A stretch of DNA of 64,000 bases from Leptospira koniambonensis. GTDB lineage: Bacteria; Spirochaetota; Leptospiria; Leptospirales; Leptospiraceae. Positions 54,645 through 62,536 of the stretch are shown here, piece after piece. The first letter of the stretch is position 1; each line of letters begins with the position of its first letter. The stretch is taken from contig NZ_RQFY01000001.1 of NCBI RefSeq assembly GCF_004769555.1, positions 124,001-188,000 of the forward strand, read 5' to 3'. A model generated the notes under the pieces. It had not been told where the DNA came from and made no database searches. It saw only the letters and a program-made list of their open reading frames with translations. The position numbers were made by a program, and so were the translations under genes.

Positions 54645-55448
54645 TTATCTGAACAATTTCAGATCCTCTTCATTCTTTACAAGAGCGCCTATATATGGAG
54701 TTCTTCCGTCTTCAGGAAGTGTTGCCCCCATATGGATTAGAATTTGGATCCAATCCAGTAGTTCGCTTGTACCAGGCTTTTTTTTCATATCATCCATGGT
54801 TCGGATCACATAGAAGGACTCGAGGGCCCTTTTCAAAAGAGAAGATTCAATCTTTGGAAAATGAGAAGATACTATATCCGCCATAAAGGCCGGTTCAGGA
54901 AAATCAATATAATGAAAGATACATCTTCTTAAAAAAGCTGCAGGAAGTTCCTTTTCATTATTTGACGTAATGAGAGTCAAAGGCCGATTAACAGCCTTGA
55001 TCTTACGACCAGTTTCCTGGATCACAAATTCCATTCTGTCTAATTCTAAAAGTAGATCATTCGGGAATTCTATATCCGCTTTGTCTATCTCGTCAATTAA
55101 TACTACAGAAGGTTCAGTGGCAGAGAATGCTTCCCCAAGAGCGCCCAATCGGATATAATTTTCGATATTGCGGACCTTCTCCTTATCTTCCGTAAATCTG
55201 GAATCGTTTAACCTGGAAACTGCATCATAAAAATATAAACCTTCCTTTGCAAGAGAGGTGGATTTTACATGCCAGGAATAAAGTGTTTTTTTGGTCTTGA
55301 AGGAAAGATAATCTGCTAAAAGTGATTTTCCAGTTCCTGGTTCTCCTTTTAGTAATAAAGGTCTTGCAGTTATCTCAGCCACTTGGACTGCTTCTTCTAA
55401 TTCTTTGGAGAGTAAGTATGTTTCGGGCTTGTTCCTTTCTTCCGACAT
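54645..55448 (-). CDS. MoxR-family AAA+ ATPase
   Basis: The 267-residue ATPase has Walker A GEPGTGKSLLADYLS near residue 37, Walker B VVLIDEIDKADIEFPNDLLLELD near 115, a sensor segment LITSNNEKELPAAFLRRC, and the rest of the MoxR lid. MoxR ATPases work with VWA proteins to mature or activate other complexes. A TTG two codons upstream is open, but the ATG at 55448 is preferred and lies two bases after the TldE stop. It forms a tight operon with tldD, tldE and the VWA gene, implying a joint process of maturation. Confidence 0.92.
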   Translation of the reverse strand: MSEERNKPETYLLSKELEEAVQVAEITARPLLLKGEPGTGKSLLADYLSFKTKKTLYSWHVKSTSLAKEGLYFYDAVSRLNDSRFTEDKEKVRNIENYIRLGALGEAFSATEPSVVLIDEIDKADIEFPNDLLLELDRMEFVIQETGRKIKAVNRPLTLITSNNEKELPAAFLRRCIFHYIDFPEPAFMADIVSSHFPKIESSLLKRALESFYVIRTMDDMKKKPGTSELLDWIQILIHMGATLPEDGRTPYIGALVKNEEDLKLFR

Positions 55449-55450
55449 GA

Positions 55451-56788
55451 TCAACCTGCTATATGAATTTCTGAGATCAAAATATCAGGGACCTTGATAG
55501 AAGAATAACTGTCAGAATATTCGTTGGAAATCCCTTGGATCTTATGGAGTAGATCGAAATAGTTTGTATTCATCGTGATACGATCCACTGCGTGTTCCGG
55601 TTTTCCATTTTTATAATAGATCCCTTGGACCCCGATGGAAATTTCTCCGGAAACTGCACTACAACCTGCCCCACCTTCCAACTTAGTTACCAAAATACAA
55701 TGAGAATCGGACGCTAATAATTCATCTCTTGTCTTATTTCCCAGAGGAACGATCATATTAGAAAAAGAAGTTCCCGCTCTTCCTGAATAAGAACGTACTC
55801 CGTGACCCGTAGGCAAAACATTATCCTTTTTGGCAGATTCTAAATTATACAAATAAGATTTAAGAATACCATTTTCCAAAACCATGGTACGTGCAGATGT
55901 TGGAATTCCTTCTGCGTCTACCAAACGAGAACCTGGATAATCAGGAGTATGAGCTTCACAATAAATACTTAATGCAGTAGAAGCCACCTCGTTGCCTAAT
56001 TTTCCAACTAAACGAGAAGATCCTTTTTGAACTGCATCTGCAAAATAAGGAGAAGAGAACATTCCGAATATCTGAGGACTGATACGATTTCCTAAAACGA
56101 TCGTATACACACCGCTCGGAAGAGGTTTCGCTCCTAAAAGTTCAGTTCCTCGATAAGCAGCTTCCTTTGCGATATAAGATGGATCGAATTGGGAAATATC
56201 CCTGCCGGAGCGGTAATAACTTCCCATCTTCTTGATATCACCTTCGGCGACGACAAGACCTGTTCCAAGGTAAGCAACATTGGATTCTTTTTTAACAAAT
56301 ACACCTTTTGAATTTGCGATCAAACTTTGGGTGGAACTTTTTCCTACACCTACATGAGGAACATTCTCTACTCTTTTATCTGATTCCCAAGAAGCATGGT
56401 CTAGTGCAAGTCCCTGCTCTCTCATCCATGCAAAATCCAATTTTTCTAATGCAGGATTATAATGTTTTAGATCCACTTCTGCCAATGGTTTTGGCTCAGG
56501 AAGTTCCATGTCCAAAGGATCAGTGATCTCTGTTTGGTCCATTGCATCTCTTACCATTTGGGAAAGAGCTTCTTTGCTAAAACGTTCGCTATAAGAATAT
56601 CCTGGGCGGGAATTATTCAGAACTCGGATGCCAACTCCTCTAGAGCGAGAAGTTTCTGTGGAAACAATTCTTCCTTTAAATACTTCTATTCCGATATCTT
56701 CTGAGTCAGTGGCGATCAGGTCAAAGGAATCGATTCCATAACGTTTTCCTTCTTCGAGTACGAATCCGGCAGCTTGTTCCAAATCCAT
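55451..56788 (-). CDS. TldE/PmbA-family protein
   Basis: The 445-residue protein is the non-catalytic partner type of the TldD/TldE protease complex, lacking the HExxxH motif. It contains the family blocks IEVFKGRIVSTETSRSRGVGIRVL, SNSKGVFVKKESNVAY-type segments and SRLVDAEGIPTSARTMVLENG, with GAGCSAVSGEISIGVQG at the end. In E. coli the TldD/TldE heterodimer processes microcin B17 and the CcdA antitoxin. It starts by overlapping the tldD stop by one base (TAATG), with the Shine-Dalgarno GGGAGG inside tldD. Transcribed in one operon with tldD, moxR and the VWA gene. Confidence 0.93.
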   Translation of the reverse strand: MDLEQAAGFVLEEGKRYGIDSFDLIATDSEDIGIEVFKGRIVSTETSRSRGVGIRVLNNSRPGYSYSERFSKEALSQMVRDAMDQTEITDPLDMELPEPKPLAEVDLKHYNPALEKLDFAWMREQGLALDHASWESDKRVENVPHVGVGKSSTQSLIANSKGVFVKKESNVAYLGTGLVVAEGDIKKMGSYYRSGRDISQFDPSYIAKEAAYRGTELLGAKPLPSGVYTIVLGNRISPQIFGMFSSPYFADAVQKGSSRLVGKLGNEVASTALSIYCEAHTPDYPGSRLVDAEGIPTSARTMVLENGILKSYLYNLESAKKDNVLPTGHGVRSYSGRAGTSFSNMIVPLGNKTRDELLASDSHCILVTKLEGGAGCSAVSGEISIGVQGIYYKNGKPEHAVDRITMNTNYFDLLHKIQGISNEYSDSYSSIKVPDILISEIHIAG

Positions 56789-58170
56789 TATCTTCCTCCC
56801 ACTAGGATCTCATCCACTTTAAGCGATGGTTGTCCTACAGTTACTGGGATAGATCCGGAAGAAGCACCGCAGGTTCCTGCAGCCAATTCTAAGTCTTTTC
56901 CAACCATTGAAATTTTAGGAAGAATTTCATGACCTTTGCCAATCAGAGTGGCTCCTCTTACAGGTTCTGAGATCTTTCCATTTCGGATAACATATCCTTC
57001 TTCTACCGCAAAATTAAATTCTCCAGTGGCTGGGTTTACCGAACCACCACCCATTCTTTTTGCATAAAGTCCAAAATCTACGGATGCAAACATCTCATCC
57101 AAAGAATCTTTTCCAGCTTCAATATAAGTGTTTCTCATTCTGGAAACTGGTGCATATTGGTAGGATTCTCTTCTTCCGCTTCCGGTTCTAGCGGATCCTG
57201 TTTCCATAGATCCGATCCTATCAGCTAAATATGCTTTTAAAATTCCGTTTTCTATCAGAAGAGTTTTTTGAGTAGGCATTCCCTCATCGTCCACCTTCAA
57301 AGAACCATATTGTTCTTCAATAGTGCCATCATCATATGCTGTAAGGCAGGATTGTGCGATTGACTCTCCTAGTTTTCCTACAAATGGAGAAGACTTTTTG
57401 CGAATAGCCTCAGTTTCCAAAGGATGACCACATGCTTCATGGAAAATTACTCCGCCGAAACCATTGCCCATGACCACAGGCATTTTTTTGCCTTCTATAT
57501 AACCTGCGTCCAACATGAAGAGAGCTCTTTCGCCAGCTTTTCGTGCTATATCTTCTACAGCGAGTCCTTCGAAAAATTCGAATCCTTTTAGAGCGCCTGG
57601 AGATTCACTTGCTACGAATCTTTCTCCTTTATTCTCCGCAGTTACAGAGAGAAAAAATCTACTTCTGACCCGAAGATCTTCTACCCATAGTCCTTCTGAG
57701 TTTGCGATCAATACATTTGTTACTATATCAGAAGCGCTTACACCTACTTGTATGATCTTAGAAGAAACTTTTCGAGCGATTGTATCTGCCGTTTGTAGAA
57801 GTTCCAACCTTCTAAATGGGGGAACTTTTCTAGGATCATGAATATTTTTAGAAAAAGAATATTTAGCTACATCTCCCGGAAGAGTGAATGTCCCAGAACC
57901 ATTTGCCACTTCTCCGCGAGAATCGGCGAGTAATTGTATTAAAGAAAGTAAATGTTGTTGGTCATCGTTACTTGTATAAGCATACAAAACATCGGTCCCA
58001 TATACCAATCGAATCCCGATCCCATAATCAGTTGCTGCAAGTGATTGTTCTATTTTTTGGTCTCTGAGAGAGATAGAAGAATTTCTGGATTCTTCTTCAT
58101 AAATTTCTACAAAGTCCGCTTTTCTTTTTTTACCTGCGTCGATCAGGGTTTCTATATTAGATTGATTCAT
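56788..58170 (-). CDS. tldD: TldD-family metalloprotease
   Basis: The 460-residue protein has the TldD catalytic zinc motif HEACGH (about residue 243-248) in GGVIFHEACGHPLETEAI, the following SPFVGKLGESIAQSCLTAYDDGT and the C-terminal cysteine-containing ELAAGTCGASSGSIPV. It is the proteolytic subunit that forms a heterodimer with TldE and acts on peptides, as in microcin or ribosomally-made peptide maturation. No candidate precursor peptide gene is seen beside it. It is the first gene of a four-gene operon with tldE, moxR and VWA; 51 bases separate it from the HIT gene on the same strand. Confidence 0.95.
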   Translation of the reverse strand: MNQSNIETLIDAGKKRKADFVEIYEEESRNSSISLRDQKIEQSLAATDYGIGIRLVYGTDVLYAYTSNDDQQHLLSLIQLLADSRGEVANGSGTFTLPGDVAKYSFSKNIHDPRKVPPFRRLELLQTADTIARKVSSKIIQVGVSASDIVTNVLIANSEGLWVEDLRVRSRFFLSVTAENKGERFVASESPGALKGFEFFEGLAVEDIARKAGERALFMLDAGYIEGKKMPVVMGNGFGGVIFHEACGHPLETEAIRKKSSPFVGKLGESIAQSCLTAYDDGTIEEQYGSLKVDDEGMPTQKTLLIENGILKAYLADRIGSMETGSARTGSGRRESYQYAPVSRMRNTYIEAGKDSLDEMFASVDFGLYAKRMGGGSVNPATGEFNFAVEEGYVIRNGKISEPVRGATLIGKGHEILPKISMVGKDLELAAGTCGASSGSIPVTVGQPSLKVDEILVGGR

Positions 58171-58221
58171 AACCTTTTACTTTAGACAGAAATTTTTTGA
58201 TAATAATGGAAGGAAAAAGGA

Positions 58222-58641
58222 TCATTCGAATTTTGGGAATGGTATCCCGACCGGAGCCGAGGCCAAACCTTCTAATGCTAATCGAATATACTCAGGTCCT
58301 TTGATCTCTTCGTATCTAGGAACCAAATGAAAATGCATATGAGCTACTTTTTCTGCAACTAAGACTGTATAAATTTTAGGCGGAGAATATTTTTTCTCTA
58401 TCCAATTAGTTGCGAATTTAAGTGTCTCTCCTAAATCCTTGAACTCTTTAGGGTCCCAGTCAGAATATTTTTCTCTATGGGAAATTGGTTCTATATACAG
58501 ATAACCTGGGATTTTTTTATCTTCAGGTGCATGACGAATGATAAAAGAAGAATTTTGGTGAATTAAACCTGGTATCTTTGCCCCACGCAACACTGCGCAA
58601 ATGGGACAATCTGGAGATACTACTAATGTTTTTTGGGCCAT
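58222..58641 (-). CDS. HIT-family nucleotide hydrolase-like protein
   Basis: The 139-residue protein has a HIT fold with CPICAVLRGAKIPG at the start (zinc-like Cys pair, CxxC) and the histidine triad HMHFHLVPRY (about 105-114), the H-phi-H-phi-H pattern. HIT proteins hydrolyse or transfer nucleotides, for example AMP derivatives or diadenosine polyphosphates. It overlaps the upstream unknown gene by one base (TAATG), so translation is coupled. It precedes the tldD operon on the same strand with 51 bases between, which may be the same transcript. Confidence 0.92.
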   Translation of the reverse strand: MAQKTLVVSPDCPICAVLRGAKIPGLIHQNSSFIIRHAPEDKKIPGYLYIEPISHREKYSDWDPKEFKDLGETLKFATNWIEKKYSPPKIYTVLVAEKVAHMHFHLVPRYEEIKGPEYIRLALEGLASAPVGIPFPKFE

Positions 58642-59114
58642 TACACCCCGCTGCCCTGAGAAAGATAAGATTTATATTTTTCGTACACCCTAAAAATATA
58701 ATCCTTATCAGAACAAAAACGGATAATACATCTATAGAAATGGTATCTTTCCAGATCCTTTCTTTCTCCGTTTTCATCTACCTTATACTCTTTTAAGAGA
58801 GACTTTAACATTCCTAAAAATAGGGATCTTTCCTTTTGATTATAACCGTCTTGGGAATAACGCACACCTTCTAATATATTCACGAACTTTTCGGCAGATG
58901 CTTGGAATGCATCCGGAGAAGATAGGAATTCAGACTTCTCTTCCGCTGAAAAAGTGGAGAGATAATCATGGAATAAAGTGAGTTGTATCGCCTCTACCAA
59001 AGACTGGGTTTTGGCCTTTGTTTCGGTATAAAAAGGAGTTTGGATGCTATATTCCACAAAGTCTTGCCAGGAAGATTTGGTGGTTTGTATTTTATGTAGT
59101 TCTAACAGGCTCAT
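58641..59114 (-). CDS. helical protein coupled to HIT gene, unknown function
   Basis: The 157-residue protein is soluble and mostly alpha-helical (for example AIQLTLFHDYLSTFSAEEKSEFL and KERSLFLGMLKSLLKEYKV), ending in a Tyr-rich tail (RVYEKYKSYLSQGSGV). I recognise no domain, signal or membrane segment. Its TAA overlaps the ATG of the HIT gene by one base, so the two proteins are made together. It is the first gene of the minus-strand block. The 69-base gap to the divergent membrane-protein gene must contain both promoters. Confidence 0.72.
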   Translation of the reverse strand: MSLLELHKIQTTKSSWQDFVEYSIQTPFYTETKAKTQSLVEAIQLTLFHDYLSTFSAEEKSEFLSSPDAFQASAEKFVNILEGVRYSQDGYNQKERSLFLGMLKSLLKEYKVDENGERKDLERYHFYRCIIRFCSDKDYIFRVYEKYKSYLSQGSGV

Positions 59115-59183
59115 ATATTTTTTAAAGCTTTTCAGTTTTGGGTTTTCGATTATGGTTTGAGTATTACAGGATAAAAGCCGCCT

Positions 59184-60029
59184 ATGTCAAAGGTTTTCCG
59201 ATTCTTCTTTTTGCTTTTCTTTCTCTCCTATCCCTTAAGCCTTATAGCTTCCGAAAAATCCTCGGAAGAGTTATTAAACTCGTTTTTAGAATGGTCCGGA
59301 CATCCGATTTTAGAGGAAGAAAGGATAGTCCGTAATATAAGTTCTGAATATATTACAGAGTTGAAAAAGGATTCTGAACAAAGTTTAGAATTGTTCCTAA
59401 AAAACGATCTAAAACCTGACAGAAGACAAAACCAAAAGCCAGGACTTGATAAACTAAGAAAAGACCTGCAAAGTTTGGAAAGGTTTGAAGGAGTTCAGAT
59501 CAAATTTACAGGAAAAGAATGGGAGACCCTATTCTATAATAAGGGGAATTTCCCAGATTCTTATTACGAATTCGAGACTGGTCCCGTTTCAATTAGATAC
59601 ATATTCCGTAATCTTCCCTATCGCCCTTTACCTAAATGGGGAGAATTGAAACTACAAGGAAGCTTTCTACTCTTCTCTGAATCAGGAGCACTTTTATTAC
59701 ACAAAACAGCACAAGAGTTTCCTATCAAGGATCTGGACATCAGGGAAGTCAGGACACTCTTTGATGAAAATAAAAAGAATGGAGGACACGCGAAAAACTT
59801 CTCCGAAAACAAAACAGAGCTGTTTTATTTTCCAAATCAAAACCTGGCTCCATTTTATATATTACTTCTCTCTAAAATACTTTTAGTATTCTCCTCATTC
59901 ATTATATTTATATTATATGCTGGAAGGTTCTGGAGATTCCTTATAGAACAAACTCGTAGAAGCCAAAAGGCAGAAGTCTCGTTTTTAGAGGATAAAGAGA
60001 AGGCCGAGAAGGGACTTTTGTCCGATTAG
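59184..60029 (+). CDS. exported protein with C-terminal membrane helix, unknown function
   Basis: The 281-residue protein has a signal peptide (about 1-23) and a charged, mainly helical periplasmic region (about 24-225) with KDSEQSLELFLKNDLKPDR and a beta-rich middle (VSIRYIFRNLPYRPLPKWGELKL). One membrane helix follows near 229-250 (YILLLSKILLVFSSFIIFIL), then a basic and acidic cytoplasmic tail. It looks like a single-span membrane protein with its large part outside the cytoplasm. No family is recognised. It lies upstream of recA by 248 bases and is likely separately transcribed. Confidence 0.75.
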   Translation: MSKVFRFFFLLFFLSYPLSLIASEKSSEELLNSFLEWSGHPILEEERIVRNISSEYITELKKDSEQSLELFLKNDLKPDRRQNQKPGLDKLRKDLQSLERFEGVQIKFTGKEWETLFYNKGNFPDSYYEFETGPVSIRYIFRNLPYRPLPKWGELKLQGSFLLFSESGALLLHKTAQEFPIKDLDIREVRTLFDENKKNGGHAKNFSENKTELFYFPNQNLAPFYILLLSKILLVFSSFIIFILYAGRFWRFLIEQTRRSQKAEVSFLEDKEKAEKGLLSD

Positions 60030-60110
60030 GCCTTGTTTTTCCGGGTCCATTTTACTACAATCATATTTACTATACAAATATTTGCACTTTTTTCGCCCTT
60101 GATCCAATTT

Positions 60111-60123
60111 TTTGGGTGACATA
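60111..60123 (+). promoter_or_regulatory. one-mismatch LexA-type box upstream of recA
   Basis: TTTGGGTGACATA differs from TTTG-N5-CAAA only at one base of the second half-site (CATA for CAAA). It lies 155 bases upstream of the recA start, near possible promoter elements (TTGCAC at 60082). The imperfect match and the short motif make this a weak call. Confidence 0.4.
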
Positions 60124-60277
60124 AGAGTGATTTCATTAGAAACTTTTCTAAAGGGAATCTGAAGGTTTTTTAGATCTGACCTGGAATTTGTCCGGGACTA
60201 AGAGTATCCTTCGTATTAGAAAAGATTGATTCCCATTAAAAAAGTACACGCAGTTTTATCTGAGGGGGAACCGGGTC

Positions 60278-61393
60278 TTGGCAAGAGAAGGAGCTAAAGA
60301 GTCCATGAAAAAGCAAAAAGAAGAAGCACAGGGTTTGGATGATTCCAAGCGCCAGGCCATAGACCAGGCAATGACCCAAATCGAAAAACAATTCGGTAAG
60401 GGCTCCATTATGCGCTTAGGATCAGCATCTGCAAGCGTAGTTGCCCCTGTTATTCCTACAGGATCCTTAGATCTGGATATCGCACTTGGAATTGGCGGTT
60501 ATCCATTAGGAAGGATTGTAGAGATCTACGGTCCGGAATCTTCCGGTAAGACCACTCTTACACTTTCAGCAATCGCAGAATGCCAGAAAAGAGGCGGAGT
60601 TGCAGCGTTTATAGACGCAGAGCACGCACTGGATCCCGCTTATGCTAAAAAGTTAGGAGTAAACTTAGAGGAACTACTCGTTTCTCAACCAGACAACGGA
60701 GAAGAAGCATTAGAAATTTGTGAATCTTTAGTCCGAAGTAACGCAATTGATATCGTGGTCTTAGACTCAGTTGCTGCATTAGTTCCTAAGGCGGAGATCG
60801 AAGGAGATATGGGAGATTCTCATATGGGTCTGCAAGCGAGACTTATGTCCCAAGCACTTCGCAAACTGACTGGAACCATTTCTAAGTCAAAAACTGTCGT
60901 TATCTTCATCAACCAGATCCGTATGAAGATCGGTGTTATGTTCGGTTCTCCTGAAACTACCACTGGTGGAAACGCATTAAAGTTTTATAGTACGGTTCGT
61001 TTAGACATCCGTAAGATTGAAACACTTAAAGAGAAGGAAGAAGCCACCGGTAACAGGGTACGTGTAAAAGTTGTAAAAAACAAAATGGCACCACCTTTCC
61101 GTCAGGCGGAATTCGACATAATCTTTAACACCGGAATCAGCCGAGAAAGTTCTCTCGTTGACTTAGGGGTAAAACACGACATTATTAGCAAATCCGGGGC
61201 CTGGTATTCCTATAACACGGAAAAGATAGGCCAAGGAAAAGAAGCCGCTAAAGAATTTCTGAAATCAAATCCAGAGATCGCCTTCCAAGTAGAAAATATG
61301 GTAAGAGATCTAAATGGATTACCCCCTTTAGCACCTGACGGTAAACTACCACCTGCTCCGCCGTCTGAAGAAGTCCAAAAAGCAGCAGGCTAA
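60278..61393 (+). CDS. recA: recombinase A
   Basis: RecA catalyses strand exchange and activates the SOS response. The 371 residues include the N-terminal polymerisation helix, Walker [13 protein letters not shown] near residue 85-96, [15 protein letters not shown], the L1/L2 loops ([26 protein letters not shown] and [27 protein letters not shown]) and the C-terminal domain. Two starts are possible: TTG at 60278, preceded by the purine-rich AGGGGGAA, and ATG at 60305. I kept the TTG, but either fits. It ends at a strong terminator. The leader is 248 bases with only an imperfect LexA-type box. Confidence 0.97.
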   Translation: MAREGAKESMKKQKEEAQGLDDSKRQAIDQAMTQIEKQFGKGSIMRLGSASASVVAPVIPTGSLDLDIALGIGGYPLGRIVEIYGPESSGKTTLTLSAIAECQKRGGVAAFIDAEHALDPAYAKKLGVNLEELLVSQPDNGEEALEICESLVRSNAIDIVVLDSVAALVPKAEIEGDMGDSHMGLQARLMSQALRKLTGTISKSKTVVIFINQIRMKIGVMFGSPETTTGGNALKFYSTVRLDIRKIETLKEKEEATGNRVRVKVVKNKMAPPFRQAEFDIIFNTGISRESSLVDLGVKHDIISKSGAWYSYNTEKIGQGKEAAKEFLKSNPEIAFQVENMVRDLNGLPPLAPDGKLPPAPPSEEVQKAAG

Positions 61394-61426
61394 TTACTAC
61401 TGGCTTTCTTTTTAGAAACCATTGAC

Positions 61427-61457
61427 CGCCGGATGAGAACTCATCCGGCGTTTTTTT
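61427..61457 (+). terminator. strong Rho-independent terminator of recA
   Basis: CGCCGGATGAG (61427-61437) pairs perfectly with CTCATCCGGCG (61440-61450) and is followed directly by seven T residues. This is the clearest terminator in the window. Confidence 0.92.
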
Positions 61458-61516
61458 ATTCCAAGCCTAATCCCGATTTTTAGAATTGTTTCAAACGCTA
61501 GTCATAAGGAAGATAC

Positions 61517-62530
61517 ATGTCAGAGATCAGCATCATCGGAGCAGGCGGATTTACAGGAAAAGAATTATTAGGATTACTCGCCCGCCATCCAAAATACAAG
61601 GCTGTGCATGTTACTAGCGATAAACTTGCAGGCAAATCTCTTTCAGAAGTTTTTCCGGATTTAGTTTCTCCCAAAGATCTAATCTTTAAAAAACACGAAG
61701 AGGAACTTCCAAAAGGTTCACTCGTGGTTCTTGCAGTTCCAAACGATGCTGCCTTAGAGTTAGCTCCTAAATTTTTAGACAAAGGTCATAAGGTAATCGA
61801 TCTTTCCGGAGTATATCGTCTTCATAACCAAGAAAAATTCGAAACGAATTATAAATTAAAACATACTAGCTTTCATTTAACTGCAAAAGCTGTATTCGGT
61901 ATTCCGGAAATTTTCAGAAATCAATTGAAGGGCGCTGACTTTGTTTCCAATCCCGGCTGCTTCTCCACTTCAGTGATATTGGCTCTGTATCTTTTGGGAA
62001 ATCTCAGAAAGGAAATTAAACCGAGGATTATAGCAGATTGTAAATCAGGGATTAGCGGCGCTGGCGGAAGAGTAGAAGACGGTGGATATTCCTTCAATGG
62101 TGTGTACGAAAACTTCAGAGCTTATAAAATTTTAAGCCACCAACATGAACCAGAAATCCAAGAATATTGTTTTGCTGGATCAGGACTTTCCGAACCTGAA
62201 ATTTTATTTGTACCTCATTTACTTCCAGTATATAGAGGAATTCTATCTACGATCTATCTGGAAGCAAATTCAGAAAATCTACCTTTCTTAGATACACTGA
62301 TCGAAAATTCTAAATTAGAACCATTTATTCGGATCAGAAAAACTCCAGAAGAGATTGATCTGGCGAAAGTGCAACATACAAACTTCTTGGATATAAGCCT
62401 CAGACAGAGAGGAAAAAATATCACAATCGTTTCTGCTTTGGACAATCTCATGAAGGGAGCAGCTAGCCAGGCGTTACAAAATATAAATTTAATGTTGAAC
62501 GAGTCAGAAACTCTGGGTTTACTCTCTTAA
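61517..62530 (+). CDS. argC: N-acetyl-gamma-glutamyl-phosphate reductase
   Basis: The enzyme reduces N-acetylglutamyl phosphate to the semialdehyde in arginine synthesis. The 337 residues have the N-terminal NADPH-binding motif [16 protein letters not shown], the catalytic Cys in [10 protein letters not shown] (near 150) and the conserved KSGISGAGG and HQHEPEIQ (catalytic His region). The start is ATG with AAGGAAG in front. It is followed six bases later by the acyl-CoA synthetase-like gene, so the two may be cotranscribed although they belong to different pathways. No other arg gene is nearby. Confidence 0.95.
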   Translation: MSEISIIGAGGFTGKELLGLLARHPKYKAVHVTSDKLAGKSLSEVFPDLVSPKDLIFKKHEEELPKGSLVVLAVPNDAALELAPKFLDKGHKVIDLSGVYRLHNQEKFETNYKLKHTSFHLTAKAVFGIPEIFRNQLKGADFVSNPGCFSTSVILALYLLGNLRKEIKPRIIADCKSGISGAGGRVEDGGYSFNGVYENFRAYKILSHQHEPEIQEYCFAGSGLSEPEILFVPHLLPVYRGILSTIYLEANSENLPFLDTLIENSKLEPFIRIRKTPEEIDLAKVQHTNFLDISLRQRGKNITIVSALDNLMKGAASQALQNINLMLNESETLGLLS

Positions 62531-62536
62531 TTCCCT

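Noticed and set aside
60075..60084. CAAATATTTG palindrome upstream of recA as LexA site
   Set aside because: Its half-sites are in the opposite order and spacing from TTTG-N5-CAAA. It is a simple AT-rich palindrome.
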